Shown here piece by piece: positions 52,267-60,507 of a DNA stretch of 64,000 bases. Under the pieces are notes generated by a model. It saw only the letters and a list, made by a program, of their open reading frames with translations. It searched no databases and had not been told where the DNA came from. This stretch comes from JASBYZ01 sp029983705 (GTDB lineage Bacteria; Actinomycetota; Coriobacteriia; Coriobacteriales; JAEZZM01). The translations under genes were made by a program, and so were the position numbers. The DNA lies in contig OZ221969.1 of the NCBI GenBank assembly GCA_965119715.1, positions 868,001-932,000 on the forward strand. Reading direction: 5' to 3'. Each line of letters begins with the position of its first letter. The first letter of the stretch is position 1.

Positions 52267-53121
52267 ATGGCTCGAGAAATACATACGCCCATTGAGTTCT
52301 CTCGTTTTTCACTTACGCATACGACTCTAGTGAGCGACCTTGACTCAAGCGCCTCTGGAGTCGTATTTGCTTTTACTGAAAGAAGCGGTGGAGTATCACC
52401 TGCTCCGTATGACTCGCTTAACTTAGCACTTCACGTTGAGGATTCAAGTGAGCATGCTCTAAAAAACCGAGAGATACTTCTAGATGACCTAGGTCTTAGC
52501 GGCTATATAGCTAAGAAGCGTCTGTTGGTCCCTTCCCAGATTCACTCAGATAAGATTGTGGAAATCTGTGAGGTCCCACGTGAGCAAGACTATCAAGCTT
52601 TGCTTGATGGTGCTGACGGCATTATTTGCACCATACCAGGATATGCGACACTACTTATGTATGCAGACTGCGTTCCGGTAGTGATTGTTGGTGAGGGAGC
52701 ATTTGCAGTTGTGCACTCAGGCTGGAAGGGTACTCTTGCACACATTAGTAAGAAAGCACTTTTGCGCCTCTGCGAAATTACTCAAAGGTCTCCTCAAGAT
52801 TTTACCTGCTATATTGGCCCTCACATTGACCTAGATAGCTATGAGGTATCTCAAGAGCTCATTAGTACGTTCACAGATGAGTTTGACGCAGGCGTTTCAT
52901 CAGGTAGACTCTTAAGTCTTTCGTATGCTATTCAAAAAGATTTAAAAGAGGCGGGCGTGCCTGAAGAACAAATTGCAGACTGTAAGCTTTCTACCACTAA
53001 ACTTACGGACAGATTTTTTAGTCACAGAAAGTCTGGTGGTAGCTGCGGAAGACATGCAGCCATTGCATTTTTTGGTAAAGATTTACGAAACTTAGATAAT
53101 TTTAAGCTAAGGAAAGCTTAA
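52267..53121 (+). CDS. pgeF: PgeF/YfiH family (DUF152) protein
   Basis: 284 residues. Zinc-binding signatures of the family are FTERSGGVSPAPYDSLNLAL, the ADCVPVV cysteine, VVHSGWKGTLAHI, and SCGRHAAIAF. E. coli YfiH was renamed PgeF, a peptidoglycan editing factor; homologues also have purine nucleosidase-type and laccase-like activities in vitro. It lies between ftsZ and yggS, the standard Gram-positive order. Confidence 0.9.
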   Translation: MAREIHTPIEFSRFSLTHTTLVSDLDSSASGVVFAFTERSGGVSPAPYDSLNLALHVEDSSEHALKNREILLDDLGLSGYIAKKRLLVPSQIHSDKIVEICEVPREQDYQALLDGADGIICTIPGYATLLMYADCVPVVIVGEGAFAVVHSGWKGTLAHISKKALLRLCEITQRSPQDFTCYIGPHIDLDSYEVSQELISTFTDEFDAGVSSGRLLSLSYAIQKDLKEAGVPEEQIADCKLSTTKLTDRFFSHRKSGGSCGRHAAIAFFGKDLRNLDNFKLRKA

Positions 53122-53141
53122 GTATAGAAGGTTAGATATAC

Positions 53142-53870
53142 GTGCCAGAAGAATTTGACAGAAAAGCTTATAAGCGCGCTATGAGTGAGGCGATTAACCA
53201 TATTGAAGAGCGTATTCATGAGGCTTGCGAAGTGTCAGGCAGAGCGCGCTCTGAAGTAAAGCTTATAGCAGTTTCTAAAACGGTTGACCTTGCCCAGGTA
53301 GAGGTGGCTTATGAGCTTGGCCTGAGATACCTAGGAGAAAACAGACCGCAGGAGTTAGTAAGAAAGTATGAGGGCCTTATTGGGAACTATCCAGACCTTC
53401 ACTTTCATATGATTGGTAACCTGCAGTCAAATAAGATCAACTCCCTTCTTGGTAAGGCCGAGCTGATTCATTCAGTTTCATTTCTTAAACCTGCCAAGCA
53501 AATTAACACAAGAGCAGCACGTGAAGACCTCGTTCAAGACGTGTTATTAGAAGTTAATATTTCTGGTGAAAAGAGCAAAGAGGGAATGAGTTCCTCAGAA
53601 CTTAAGGAGAGTTTTGAAGAGTTATTGTCGCTTGATAATTTGCACATCATAGGACTTATGACCATGGCACCCCAAGGGGATTTAGGAGTTGCCGAGAAAT
53701 GCTTTGAAGATTTGCGCATGCTTCGCGATAGTTTAGAAGATGCGTATCCTTCATGCGAACTTAGTGAACTATCCATGGGAATGAGTGAAGACTTTAGTCA
53801 AGCAATACGTCAAGGCGCTACAATTATTAGACTAGGACGAAGCATTTTTGACCCCCAATTTAGAGTATAA
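53142..53870 (+). CDS. yggS: YggS family PLP homeostasis protein
   Basis: A 242-residue alanine-racemase-like barrel. The PLP lysine is in LIAVSKTV near 48, followed by GENRPQEL (the family's GENyvQE motif) and FHMIGNLQSNK. SELSMGMSEDFSQAI and TIIRLGRSIFD lie near the end. It carries PLP and keeps PLP balance; no catalytic substrate is known. The start is GTG. It precedes sepF, as in other Gram-positive bacteria. Confidence 0.93.
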   Translation: MPEEFDRKAYKRAMSEAINHIEERIHEACEVSGRARSEVKLIAVSKTVDLAQVEVAYELGLRYLGENRPQELVRKYEGLIGNYPDLHFHMIGNLQSNKINSLLGKAELIHSVSFLKPAKQINTRAAREDLVQDVLLEVNISGEKSKEGMSSSELKESFEELLSLDNLHIIGLMTMAPQGDLGVAEKCFEDLRMLRDSLEDAYPSCELSELSMGMSEDFSQAIRQGATIIRLGRSIFDPQFRV

Positions 53871-53882
53871 GGTGGCAAAAAC

Positions 53883-54608
53883 ATGGGATTTTTTGACGAC
53901 TTAAAAGCACGAATCAGCGGTGAGAACCGTTATGACAAATACGACGACTACGATGATTACGATGACTACGAAGAAGGCTATGACGGCTATGAAGAGTTTG
54001 ATAGATCTTCAGAACACGACAACGGCCTTGAGCGTAGGTATACAGATTCTTACCAGGCAAATGTGGGAGAGCCAGGTTCAGTAACGGTTATCTCTCGTAA
54101 GCCTCAGGCAAGAAGTTCTCAAAGCAGTTCTTCTGCCTTCTCAAGCTCATATGTTCGTGATGGTATTTCTGAGGCCGAGAAGTCCTTCTCGTCAATTAGA
54201 AGAGGGCCAGTACCTGCTGCGCGCCGCGATGAGGAGTCAGTGGGAGAGGTTCAGGTGATTAATCGCCATAACTACAGTTCATTTGATGAAAAACCCTTTG
54301 AGCCATCTGATTACTATATTGATGAGCCTAAGCGCGCAAGTGACTTGTATACTGCAAGTCCAAAAAGCTATGACCAAACGCAAGATATTATTTCTCAGCT
54401 TAAAGTGGGTTCAATTGTTGCCCTCTCTTTAAATTCTTGTAAGGTGGATGTGGCTAAGCGCATCCTAGACTTTGCCTTTGGTGCAGCATTTGCACTTGAT
54501 GCCCATGTTGAACGACTTGACAACAAGGTTTTTGTCTTTGTGCCACGCGGCGCATCTTTAAGCACACAGCACATGCAAGAGCTTAAGAAGAAAAACTTTA
54601 CAAAGTAG
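53883..54608 (+). CDS. sepF: Cell division protein SepF
   Basis: 241 residues. An N-terminal amphipathic start (MGFFDDLKARISGE) that should bind the membrane is followed by an acidic YDD-repeat stretch (DNA 53940-53975) and a Ser/Arg linker. The C-terminal SepF domain reads KVGSIVALSLNSCKVDVAKR then ILDFAFGAAFALDAHV and FVFVPRGASL. SepF anchors FtsZ to the membrane and polymerises. Confidence 0.92.
   Translation: MGFFDDLKARISGENRYDKYDDYDDYDDYEEGYDGYEEFDRSSEHDNGLERRYTDSYQANVGEPGSVTVISRKPQARSSQSSSSAFSSSYVRDGISEAEKSFSSIRRGPVPAARRDEESVGEVQVINRHNYSSFDEKPFEPSDYYIDEPKRASDLYTASPKSYDQTQDIISQLKVGSIVALSLNSCKVDVAKRILDFAFGAAFALDAHVERLDNKVFVFVPRGASLSTQHMQELKKKNFTK
53940..53975 (+). repeat. 9-bp YDD-type tandem repeat in sepF
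   Basis: Four 9-bp units starting TACGA encode YDD-YDD-YDD-YEE. The repeat is imperfect at third bases, so it is maintained by coding pressure rather than recent slippage. Confidence 0.6.
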
Positions 54609-54620
54609 AAGTGATGAACG

Positions 54621-55445
54621 GTGAATCGCGATAATACCTCTCAATACAAACTTGCCTGTGTAGGCTACGGAGCTATGGGTAGCGCAATTGTTGACATGCT
54701 TTTATCCTCAAAGTTTATAGCTCCTGATTACCTCTATGTGGCAGACCCTCATACTGAAAGACTTTCTAAGCTCGCTGAGCAAGGCGTACATACTGCAAGC
54801 TCACTCAGTGAGTTTGCTCTTGATGAGATTGATGCACTCTTGCTTGCAATTAAGCCTCAGGGCTTTGAGAGCTTTTTTAAAGATTTTGCAAAAGCGATAC
54901 AAGATAAGCTAATTATTTCTATTGCTGCAGGTAAGAGTATTGCAAGTATTCAAGGAGCGCTTAAGCAAGACGCTAAGGTAGCACGCGTTATGCCAAATTT
55001 GTTGGCAAGTATTGCTGAGGCTGCAAGTGTTATAGCCTATGCAACAAGCGTGAGCGATGAAGAAAAAAGCTTTATTGAAGGCATTTTTAGTGCAACCGGG
55101 AGCGCTACAGTTATTGACGAGAGCAAGATGGACGCTGCCTCTGTACTTAATGGGTGTAGCCCAGCATTTTTTGCCTCCATTATTGACGGCTTTACTGTTA
55201 AGGCAGTTCAACTAGGAATACCTGCAAAAACTGCAAGATTACTCCTCCTTCAAACCATGCAAGGTACGGCAGAACTTTTACTATCTAGTGGAGTTCATCC
55301 AAAAGAATTTTGCGAGAAAGTATGTTCACCTGCTGGAACTACAATAGAAGGGGTAGAAGTAATAAATCATAATGTTGCAGTTATTGAAGAAATTGTTGCA
55401 GCATCGTACAGGCGATCAAAAGAGTTAGCACAAACAGGAGAGTAG
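54621..55445 (+). CDS. proC: Pyrroline-5-carboxylate reductase
   Basis: A 274-residue Rossmann-fold enzyme. The N-terminus CVGYGAMGSAIVDM is the NAD(P) loop, AGKSIASIQGAL follows, VMPNLLASIAEAASV is the conserved MPN segment, and NGCSPAFFASIIDG and SPAGTTIEG complete the family signature. It makes proline. It starts with GTG between sepF and yggT; proC is often found in this position in Gram-positive dcw regions. Confidence 0.93.
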   Translation: MNRDNTSQYKLACVGYGAMGSAIVDMLLSSKFIAPDYLYVADPHTERLSKLAEQGVHTASSLSEFALDEIDALLLAIKPQGFESFFKDFAKAIQDKLIISIAAGKSIASIQGALKQDAKVARVMPNLLASIAEAASVIAYATSVSDEEKSFIEGIFSATGSATVIDESKMDAASVLNGCSPAFFASIIDGFTVKAVQLGIPAKTARLLLLQTMQGTAELLLSSGVHPKEFCEKVCSPAGTTIEGVEVINHNVAVIEEIVAASYRRSKELAQTGE

Positions 55446-55449
55446 TTTT

Positions 55450-55713
55450 TTGAACGTTATTGAAAACATCATTTTAGGTTTACTTAATTTTTATACGCTC
55501 GCTATTTTTATTTACATCATCTTGTCTTGGGTGCCATCAAACCCAGAGGGTAATGTTATTGAGGATTTAAGAAATGTACTGGCTACCATTTGTGAGCCTT
55601 ACTTATCGCTCTTTAGATTTATACCGCCTATCGGTGGTGTTTTAGATATTTCTCCAATATTAGCTATTATAGTTTTAGAACTCATTAGCTATGGAGTTAG
55701 CGTTATACTTTAG
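55450..55713 (+). CDS. YggT family membrane protein
   Basis: 87 residues with two hydrophobic segments, ENIILGLLNFYTLAIFIYII and ISPILAIIVLELISYGVSVI, separated by an amphipathic loop SWVPSNPEGNVIEDLRNVLA then TICEPYLSLFRFIPP. This is the YggT/YlmG pattern; the family affects cell division and osmotic tolerance. The start is TTG with AGGAG nine bases upstream, inside the end of proC. Confidence 0.88.
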   Translation: MNVIENIILGLLNFYTLAIFIYIILSWVPSNPEGNVIEDLRNVLATICEPYLSLFRFIPPIGGVLDISPILAIIVLELISYGVSVIL

Positions 55714-55757
55714 TAGATTAGAATTTGAATTTCTGTCAAAGGAAGGATTCAACAATT

Positions 55758-56408
55758 ATGAGCATCACACCTGCAGATATCCAGCAACAAAGATTTTCAG
55801 AGGCTCGCAAAGGTTACAACCCAGGCGAAGTAGATGTATTTTTAGAGTCTATCGCTGGCGAAGTGGATGCAATGCTTCGCAAAATTGCTGACTTAAAGGG
55901 CAGACTCAACAATGCAGAAAAGCAGCTTGCACAGGCACAAACTAAGCTTGCTCAAGCTCCACAACAAGCACCTCAGCAGCTTCCTCAAGCTACTCAAACT
56001 TCATCTTATGGTGCAACTGAGCAACAAATCTCTGCTGCCTTAATTACCGCACAACAATCTGCAGATAGAATTGTTGAAGAGGCTCAAAGCCAAGCTCGTG
56101 TGATTCGCGATGAGGCAGAAGGCAAGGCACGTGAGGTTATCAAAGAGGCCTTAGCTGAAAAGCAAACTGAGCTTGATGAAATTGAGAGACTCAAGCAATC
56201 ACGTGAAGACTTTAGAAATGAGTATGTAAAGCTTATCCAACATTTTATGGATGACGCTAAAAATACCTTCCCAGCATCAATCAGATCTGCATCAAGACCT
56301 TCAGGCTCTGAGGCTCGTCAAGATTATGCTGAGACCTTTGATCCACAAAAGACGGTGCTTGCTCAAGCTCAGCCAGCTCCAGTAGAAGAAGAGGATGACT
56401 TAGATTAA
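55758..56408 (+). CDS. divIVA: DivIVA-type polar protein
   Basis: 216 residues. The N-terminal domain SITPADIQQQRFSEARKGYN then PGEVDVFLESIAGEVDAML matches the DivIVA/Wag31 membrane-binding and coiled-coil start. A Gln/Ala linker separates it from a second coiled coil (about 100-170). The C-terminal end is acidic. It marks curved membrane and guides polar or septal growth in actinobacteria. The ATG at 55758 has AAAGGA upstream; the frame from 55725 adds eleven unsupported residues. Confidence 0.92.
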   Translation: MSITPADIQQQRFSEARKGYNPGEVDVFLESIAGEVDAMLRKIADLKGRLNNAEKQLAQAQTKLAQAPQQAPQQLPQATQTSSYGATEQQISAALITAQQSADRIVEEAQSQARVIRDEAEGKAREVIKEALAEKQTELDEIERLKQSREDFRNEYVKLIQHFMDDAKNTFPASIRSASRPSGSEARQDYAETFDPQKTVLAQAQPAPVEEEDDLD

Positions 56409-56439
56409 GTCTTTACGGGATAGAAAACCATTAAAGTAA

Positions 56440-56463
56440 AAAAGGCCCTTTAGAGGGCCTTTT
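56440..56463. terminator. Bidirectional terminator between divIVA and rnpB
   Basis: A perfect 10-bp stem, AAAAGGCCCT with AGGGCCTTTT around a TTAG loop, has T runs after it on both strands. It closes the dcw run and also the RNase P RNA. Confidence 0.85.
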
Positions 56464-56485
56464 GTCTGTTGCTGCACTTTTATTT

Positions 56486-56826
56486 GCGTAAACCTGTAAG
56501 CCGGGTTCTGTCGTTTAAGACGATCATTTATCTCGAAGCTAAATCACTCTAGCTCTCTAGCAGGCAACCCGAATGCTGATAGGGCTGATCAAATGCATTC
56601 CTATTTGCCCTTGCTTTGGATGGGGTTTACCAAGCCATTTAGTTGCCTAAATGCTGGTGCGCTCTTACCGCACCGTTTCAGCTTTTCTCAAAGCATAGCG
56701 CTTTGAGAGTTTTCTTTTCTGTGGCACTAATCCATCAGGTTTCCCTGTCCAGCCGTTAGCTGGCATCCTGCCCAATAAAGCCCGGACTTTCCTCACATCT
56801 AAGGTGCGCGACCGTCCAGTCTACTT
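56486..56826 (-). ncRNA. rnpB: RNase P RNA, bacterial type A
   Basis: The minus strand carries the conserved 5' block GAGGAAAGTCCGGGC (56780-56794 on the plus strand) and the 3' block ACAGAACCCGGCTTACAG, which are strongly conserved in bacterial RNase P RNA. P1 can form between GTAGAC at the 5' end (plus 56819-56824) and GTTTAC near the 3' end (plus 56488-56493). The length of about 340 nt is usual for type A. Ends are estimated from P1 and may be a few bases off. A promoter and terminator frame it. Confidence 0.9.
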
Positions 56827-56844
56827 AAAAGTGTTGCGAGAGCT

Positions 56845-56850
56845 ATATTA
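56845..56850 (-). promoter_or_regulatory. Extended -10 promoter of rnpB
   Basis: On the minus strand TGC-TAATAT is an extended -10, with TTAAAC 17 bp upstream as a weak -35. Transcription would begin about ten bases before the predicted 5' end of RNase P RNA. Confidence 0.5.
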
Positions 56851-56900
56851 GCAGGATTTGAGCAAAAGTTTAACAAGTATTTAAAATTCACATCTAATTG

Positions 56901-57707
56901 TTAACGATCGATGGAGGAGCCAGCTGTACCGTTTTGCATTTCGTCTAAAAATTGCCAGTATTTCTTGGGCATTTGCTGCTGTCTGAGCTTTGGCTTATAA
57001 CGCTCTTTAATAGTTATTTGGCGATAAAATTCCTGCCACATATGGGTGTAGTCAGTATCATCTGAACTAAAACGTGGGGGATTAAAGTTTTCAACTCTTT
57101 GAATGATGGCGTCTTTACCATCATAAACCCCGGCCACCTTATGTTTGCTGTCATAAATTACAAAGGCTTGTACATTCAAGCGGCCCACAAAGTGATTCAT
57201 CACAAGCGGAACAAATGAGATGCTTGTTTCAAACTGAGCAAAGTAGACGCCTTCTGAAGTTTTATGAAAGCGTAAAAACTCTATGGCTTTGTGGCGCGCT
57301 GCTTCTACAGATTTTTCCAGGTCTAAAAACTCACCAATGCGCTTATCTGCAAGCATTGAGTGCACCTGTTTTCCTACCCGCAGCGCTACTGAGACAAAGT
57401 AAAAAATAAGGAGAAAACGTCTGGGCTCATCGGATAAAAATACCTTATAACATGACTGCAAAGCTTTATGTCCGGCCTTACGCTTAAGAGCTTCTGTAAT
57501 TCTTGTTACGAGCTCTTGATTAGTTTCGTGCTTGATAGCCGGTTCAAAAAGGGAAGGCTGATAGTCATCTTGTGCGCAAATTCTTGAAATTGAGCCAAGG
57601 CGCTTATCTAGGTGAATTTGTGCAATGCAGGAGAGAAGCCCATCAAAGCTTGAGTCAAAGATATAACAAAAGGGAAGGGCTTCTTGTATGTGTTGAGAGC
57701 TGTCCAT
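56901..57707 (-). CDS. DUF4130 / TIGR03915-type putative DNA metabolism protein
   Basis: 268 residues. It matches the family that is nearly always next to a radical-SAM partner: an N-terminal FCYIFDSSFDGLLSCI strand, a middle FVPLVMNHFVGRLNVQ then AFVIYDSKHKVAGVYDG, and a C-terminal ITIKERYKPKLRQQQMPKKYW then QFLDE. No catalytic activity is proven for it. In some genomes the family is fused or paired with uracil-DNA glycosylase, which is the main reason for the DNA-metabolism name. It begins three bases after the radical-SAM stop, so the two are translated as a pair. Confidence 0.85.
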   Translation of the reverse strand: MDSSQHIQEALPFCYIFDSSFDGLLSCIAQIHLDKRLGSISRICAQDDYQPSLFEPAIKHETNQELVTRITEALKRKAGHKALQSCYKVFLSDEPRRFLLIFYFVSVALRVGKQVHSMLADKRIGEFLDLEKSVEAARHKAIEFLRFHKTSEGVYFAQFETSISFVPLVMNHFVGRLNVQAFVIYDSKHKVAGVYDGKDAIIQRVENFNPPRFSSDDTDYTHMWQEFYRQITIKERYKPKLRQQQMPKKYWQFLDEMQNGTAGSSIDR

Positions 57708-57710
57708 AGG

Positions 57711-58997
57711 CTAAAAGAGTGTGAGCTGGTTTTCTTGCATCTTGCGCTTAAGGTTTGCCTTGGTGTTGAGTGAGTCAGACAAGATTTGTTTGCTGATAAT
57801 TTCAGGGTCAAACTTATAAGGCGAGATATATTTGCCATTGATAGTTATAAAGTATTTAGCTCGTTTGAGTACAATGCCAAGCTTTTTTAAAGACTCCTCA
57901 CTTAGAGCACTGTACTTTCTGGCTCTGATAATCTTTCGAGCACCTCTTGGACCAATGCCCGGGATTCTAAGTAGGGTAGAAAGAGGTGCCGTGGTGATTT
58001 CTATAGGAAAGTCATCCAAGTGCTTAAGCGCCCATACCACCTTTGGATCATGATCGAGGTTAAGATATCCTGTATCTGGTAAAAGCTCATCAGCATCAAA
58101 GTCATAAAAGCGCATAAGCCAGTCTGCCTGGTATAGCCTGTGTTCTCTGGTAAGAGGAGAGCTAAAGCTCAGTTTATCGGGTAGCTTACTCGATTCATTT
58201 ACAGGAATATAGGCAGAAAAGAAGATGCGCTTTAGACCGTATGCCTTATAGAGGCTTTTAGAGAGCTTGAGTATGTGCGTATCATTTTCTGGTGTAGCTC
58301 CAATAATCATTTGAGTAGACTGTCCAGCTGGTACAAACTTTCTTTGTTTGGAGCGCTTAGCTAGATTTGATTTCGCTCTGAGAGCGAGTGCAGTATTTTC
58401 TGTATCTATTGCATCTCTAATATAAGACATGGGCTTAGTAACTGATTGCTTGGATTTGTCTGGAGCAAGCAGGCTTAAAGATTTTTGAGAAGGAAGTTCT
58501 ATGTTTACTGACATCCTATCAACCAAAAAACCTAAGCGCTCAACAAGCTCCGGAGAGGTTCCAGGGATTGCTTTAGCATGGATGTAGCCATTAAAGTGGT
58601 ATTCTTCTCGCAGTATTCTTATGCACTCAATGATTTGCTCAGTGGTGTTATCAGGGCTTACTAAGACACCAGAGGATAAAAAGAGCCCTTCAATAAAATT
58701 TCTGCGATAAAACTCAATGGTTAAATTTGCAAGCTCACGTGGGGTAAAACTTGCACGTTTAGTATGAGCTGATTTTCTGTTGGCGCAGTACTCACAGTCA
58801 TATGAACAGGCATTGGAGTAGAGCACTTTAAGAAGTGAAATACATCTACCATCTGCAGAAAATGAATGGCATATACCACCTACTGAGGTAGAACCAAGCT
58901 TTCCTTTAACGGCTTGTCTATTAGAACCTGAAGAAGTGCAGGCAACATCATACTTAGCTGCATCACTTAATATAGATAGCTTTTCGTAGGTGTTCAT
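57711..58997 (-). CDS. Putative DNA modification/repair radical SAM protein (TIGR03916 type)
   Basis: 428 residues. The [4Fe-4S]/SAM motif is CSYDCEYC with Cys64, Cys68 and Cys71. The radical SAM barrel follows, with SSGVLVSPDNTTEQIIECIR. A helix-hairpin-helix, IPGIGPRGARKIIRAR at about 345-360, should bind DNA. The last residues are QENQLTLF, a match to the sliding-clamp-binding motif QLxLF. The ribosome site GGAG lies eight bases before the ATG. An SOS box and promoter lie upstream. The chemistry and substrate lesion are unknown. Confidence 0.88.
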   Translation of the reverse strand: MNTYEKLSILSDAAKYDVACTSSGSNRQAVKGKLGSTSVGGICHSFSADGRCISLLKVLYSNACSYDCEYCANRKSAHTKRASFTPRELANLTIEFYRRNFIEGLFLSSGVLVSPDNTTEQIIECIRILREEYHFNGYIHAKAIPGTSPELVERLGFLVDRMSVNIELPSQKSLSLLAPDKSKQSVTKPMSYIRDAIDTENTALALRAKSNLAKRSKQRKFVPAGQSTQMIIGATPENDTHILKLSKSLYKAYGLKRIFFSAYIPVNESSKLPDKLSFSSPLTREHRLYQADWLMRFYDFDADELLPDTGYLNLDHDPKVVWALKHLDDFPIEITTAPLSTLLRIPGIGPRGARKIIRARKYSALSEESLKKLGIVLKRAKYFITINGKYISPYKFDPEIISKQILSDSLNTKANLKRKMQENQLTLF

Positions 58998-59011
58998 ATG
59001 CGCACTCCAAA

Positions 59012-59055
59012 TAGAACGTTTGTTCTAGTTTATTAAATAAAGCTTTAGCTATCAA
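59012..59055 (-). promoter_or_regulatory. SOS (LexA) box and promoter of the radical-SAM operon
   Basis: GAAC-GTTT-GTTC at 59014-59025 is a perfect LexA box of the Gram-positive (Cheo) type, extended to a 6-4-6 palindrome 59012-59027. On the minus strand, -35 TTGATA (59050-59055), 17 bp and -10 TAAACT (59027-59032) form a good promoter. The box begins at the -10 and covers the transcription start, so LexA binding would block it. Confidence 0.75.
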
Positions 59056-59122
59056 GCTTGGATTTCAGGATTATTAAATGTTCACAACCGCTTACCTTTT
59101 AATCATTAATGTGTCTAAATCG

Positions 59123-59137
59123 CCGCAGTTTATGCGG
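59123..59137. promoter_or_regulatory. Small inverted repeat upstream of the permease gene
   Basis: CCGCA-GTTTA-TGCGG is a 5-5-5 inverted repeat about 50 bp before the permease ATG in a 187-bp intergenic region. TATAAA lies downstream (near 59155) as a possible -10. It could be an operator for the catabolic operon. Confidence 0.3.
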
Positions 59138-59184
59138 TAAAATCACTCTCATTCTATAAAAACAATATAAGGTAGGTGAATTAC

Positions 59185-60492
59185 ATGGCTGGATCTGGAG
59201 ATGACTTTTCTTTAGCCAGAGTCCCACAGGACAAACGAGTACCTATGTGGAGAATGCTCGTAGTACGTTTAGGCTCTCTCGCTTGCGTTTCTCAATTAAT
59301 TTTAGGAGCAAACCTTGGTTTTGGCATGAGCTTTTTTGATGCTTTTTTAGCCACCATGCTCGGTTCAGTTATTTTGCAGATAGTTTCTTTTGCAATAGGT
59401 GCTGCCTCTTGCAAAGAGGGATTATCAACATCACTCTTCTCACGCTGGGCAGGTTTTGGTAGCGTGGGTTCAGCTCTTATAGGTGCAGTTATCGCAATTG
59501 CGCTCATGGGTTGGTTTGGTGTGCAAAACTCAGTCTTTGCAAGCGGCATATCAGAGATTACTGGTTTATTAAACTACGAAGTATGGGCTCTTATTACCGG
59601 ACTTGGTATTACAGTACTGGTAGTTTACGGAATCAAAATGATTTCAAATGTGGCAAACATCTTTGTGCCACTTTTTATCGTAGCGGTTATTGTTGCAGCA
59701 TTCTTTATGCTTCAAGGACATAGCATTGCAGAGCTCTTGAGCACTCCTCATCCAGGTCCTGCAATGAGCCTTTCAACTGCTACTACCATGGTTGCAGGAG
59801 GCTTTATTATTGGAGCCGTAACTACTCCAGACTTAACTCGCTTTATGAAAAGTGGTAAGGATGTATTTTGGATGACCTTAATTGGTACCTTTGTTGGCGA
59901 GCTTGGCATGAACTTAATTGCCGTACTTCTAGCTCACGCTGCAAAAACCAATGATGTAGTAAGTATCATGATGAGCTTTTCTGGATGGCTTGGAGCTTTG
60001 ATCGTTATTGCATCAACCATTAAGTTAAACGACATGAATCTTTACTCATCAAGTTTAGGTCTTTCTACCTTTATTGATGCGGTAAGTAATCTAAACATTT
60101 CTAGAACTATACTTACCTGGATTTTAGGTATTATTGGAACCCTTTTATCTGTAGTTGGAATTATTAACTACTTTGTAGACTTTCTTACCATCTTAGGCGT
60201 CTTAATACCTCCGGTAGCTGGAATTATGGTTGTGGATTACTACGTTTTAAAGCGTTTTAGAAAAGAGCTTGATGAGTCACGAGCAAAAGGTGAGCTGCCT
60301 AGTGTTGCTGAGAGCATTAACCCAATTGCAATTTGCGCCTGGATTATAGCCTCTCTCATAGGACAGTTTGTACCCGTGGGAATTCCTGCACTTAACTCAC
60401 TTTTGGCTGCTGGAATTATCTATCTAGTTGCTATGAAGGCATACGGAGCTTTTAGCAAACAAGAGCAGGTTAAATTTATTAAAGCTAAGTAA
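59185..60492 (+). CDS. NCS1/CodB-like nucleobase or hydantoin permease
   Basis: 435 residues, twelve helices, with the family segments LVVRLGSLACVSQLILGANL and MVAGGFIIGAVTTPDLTRF. It resembles cytosine permease CodB and other NCS1/purine-cytosine transporters. The ATG at 59185 follows AGGTAGG; the GTG at 59176 lies inside that site. It heads an operon with DUF917, a hydantoinase-like gene and a nitrilase, so an amide-ring substrate other than cytosine is likely. Which one is not shown. Confidence 0.82.
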   Translation: MAGSGDDFSLARVPQDKRVPMWRMLVVRLGSLACVSQLILGANLGFGMSFFDAFLATMLGSVILQIVSFAIGAASCKEGLSTSLFSRWAGFGSVGSALIGAVIAIALMGWFGVQNSVFASGISEITGLLNYEVWALITGLGITVLVVYGIKMISNVANIFVPLFIVAVIVAAFFMLQGHSIAELLSTPHPGPAMSLSTATTMVAGGFIIGAVTTPDLTRFMKSGKDVFWMTLIGTFVGELGMNLIAVLLAHAAKTNDVVSIMMSFSGWLGALIVIASTIKLNDMNLYSSSLGLSTFIDAVSNLNISRTILTWILGIIGTLLSVVGIINYFVDFLTILGVLIPPVAGIMVVDYYVLKRFRKELDESRAKGELPSVAESINPIAICAWIIASLIGQFVPVGIPALNSLLAAGIIYLVAMKAYGAFSKQEQVKFIKAK

Positions 60493-60507
60493 GGAGGCTT
60501 GAGAGAT

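Noticed and set aside
52267..53121. Laccase or multicopper oxidase
   Set aside because: The DUF152/YfiH motifs indicate the PgeF family; the laccase name is a historical in vitro label.
56409..56900. Protein-coding gene in the divIVA to DUF4130 gap
   Set aside because: The stretch is explained by a terminator and RNase P RNA.
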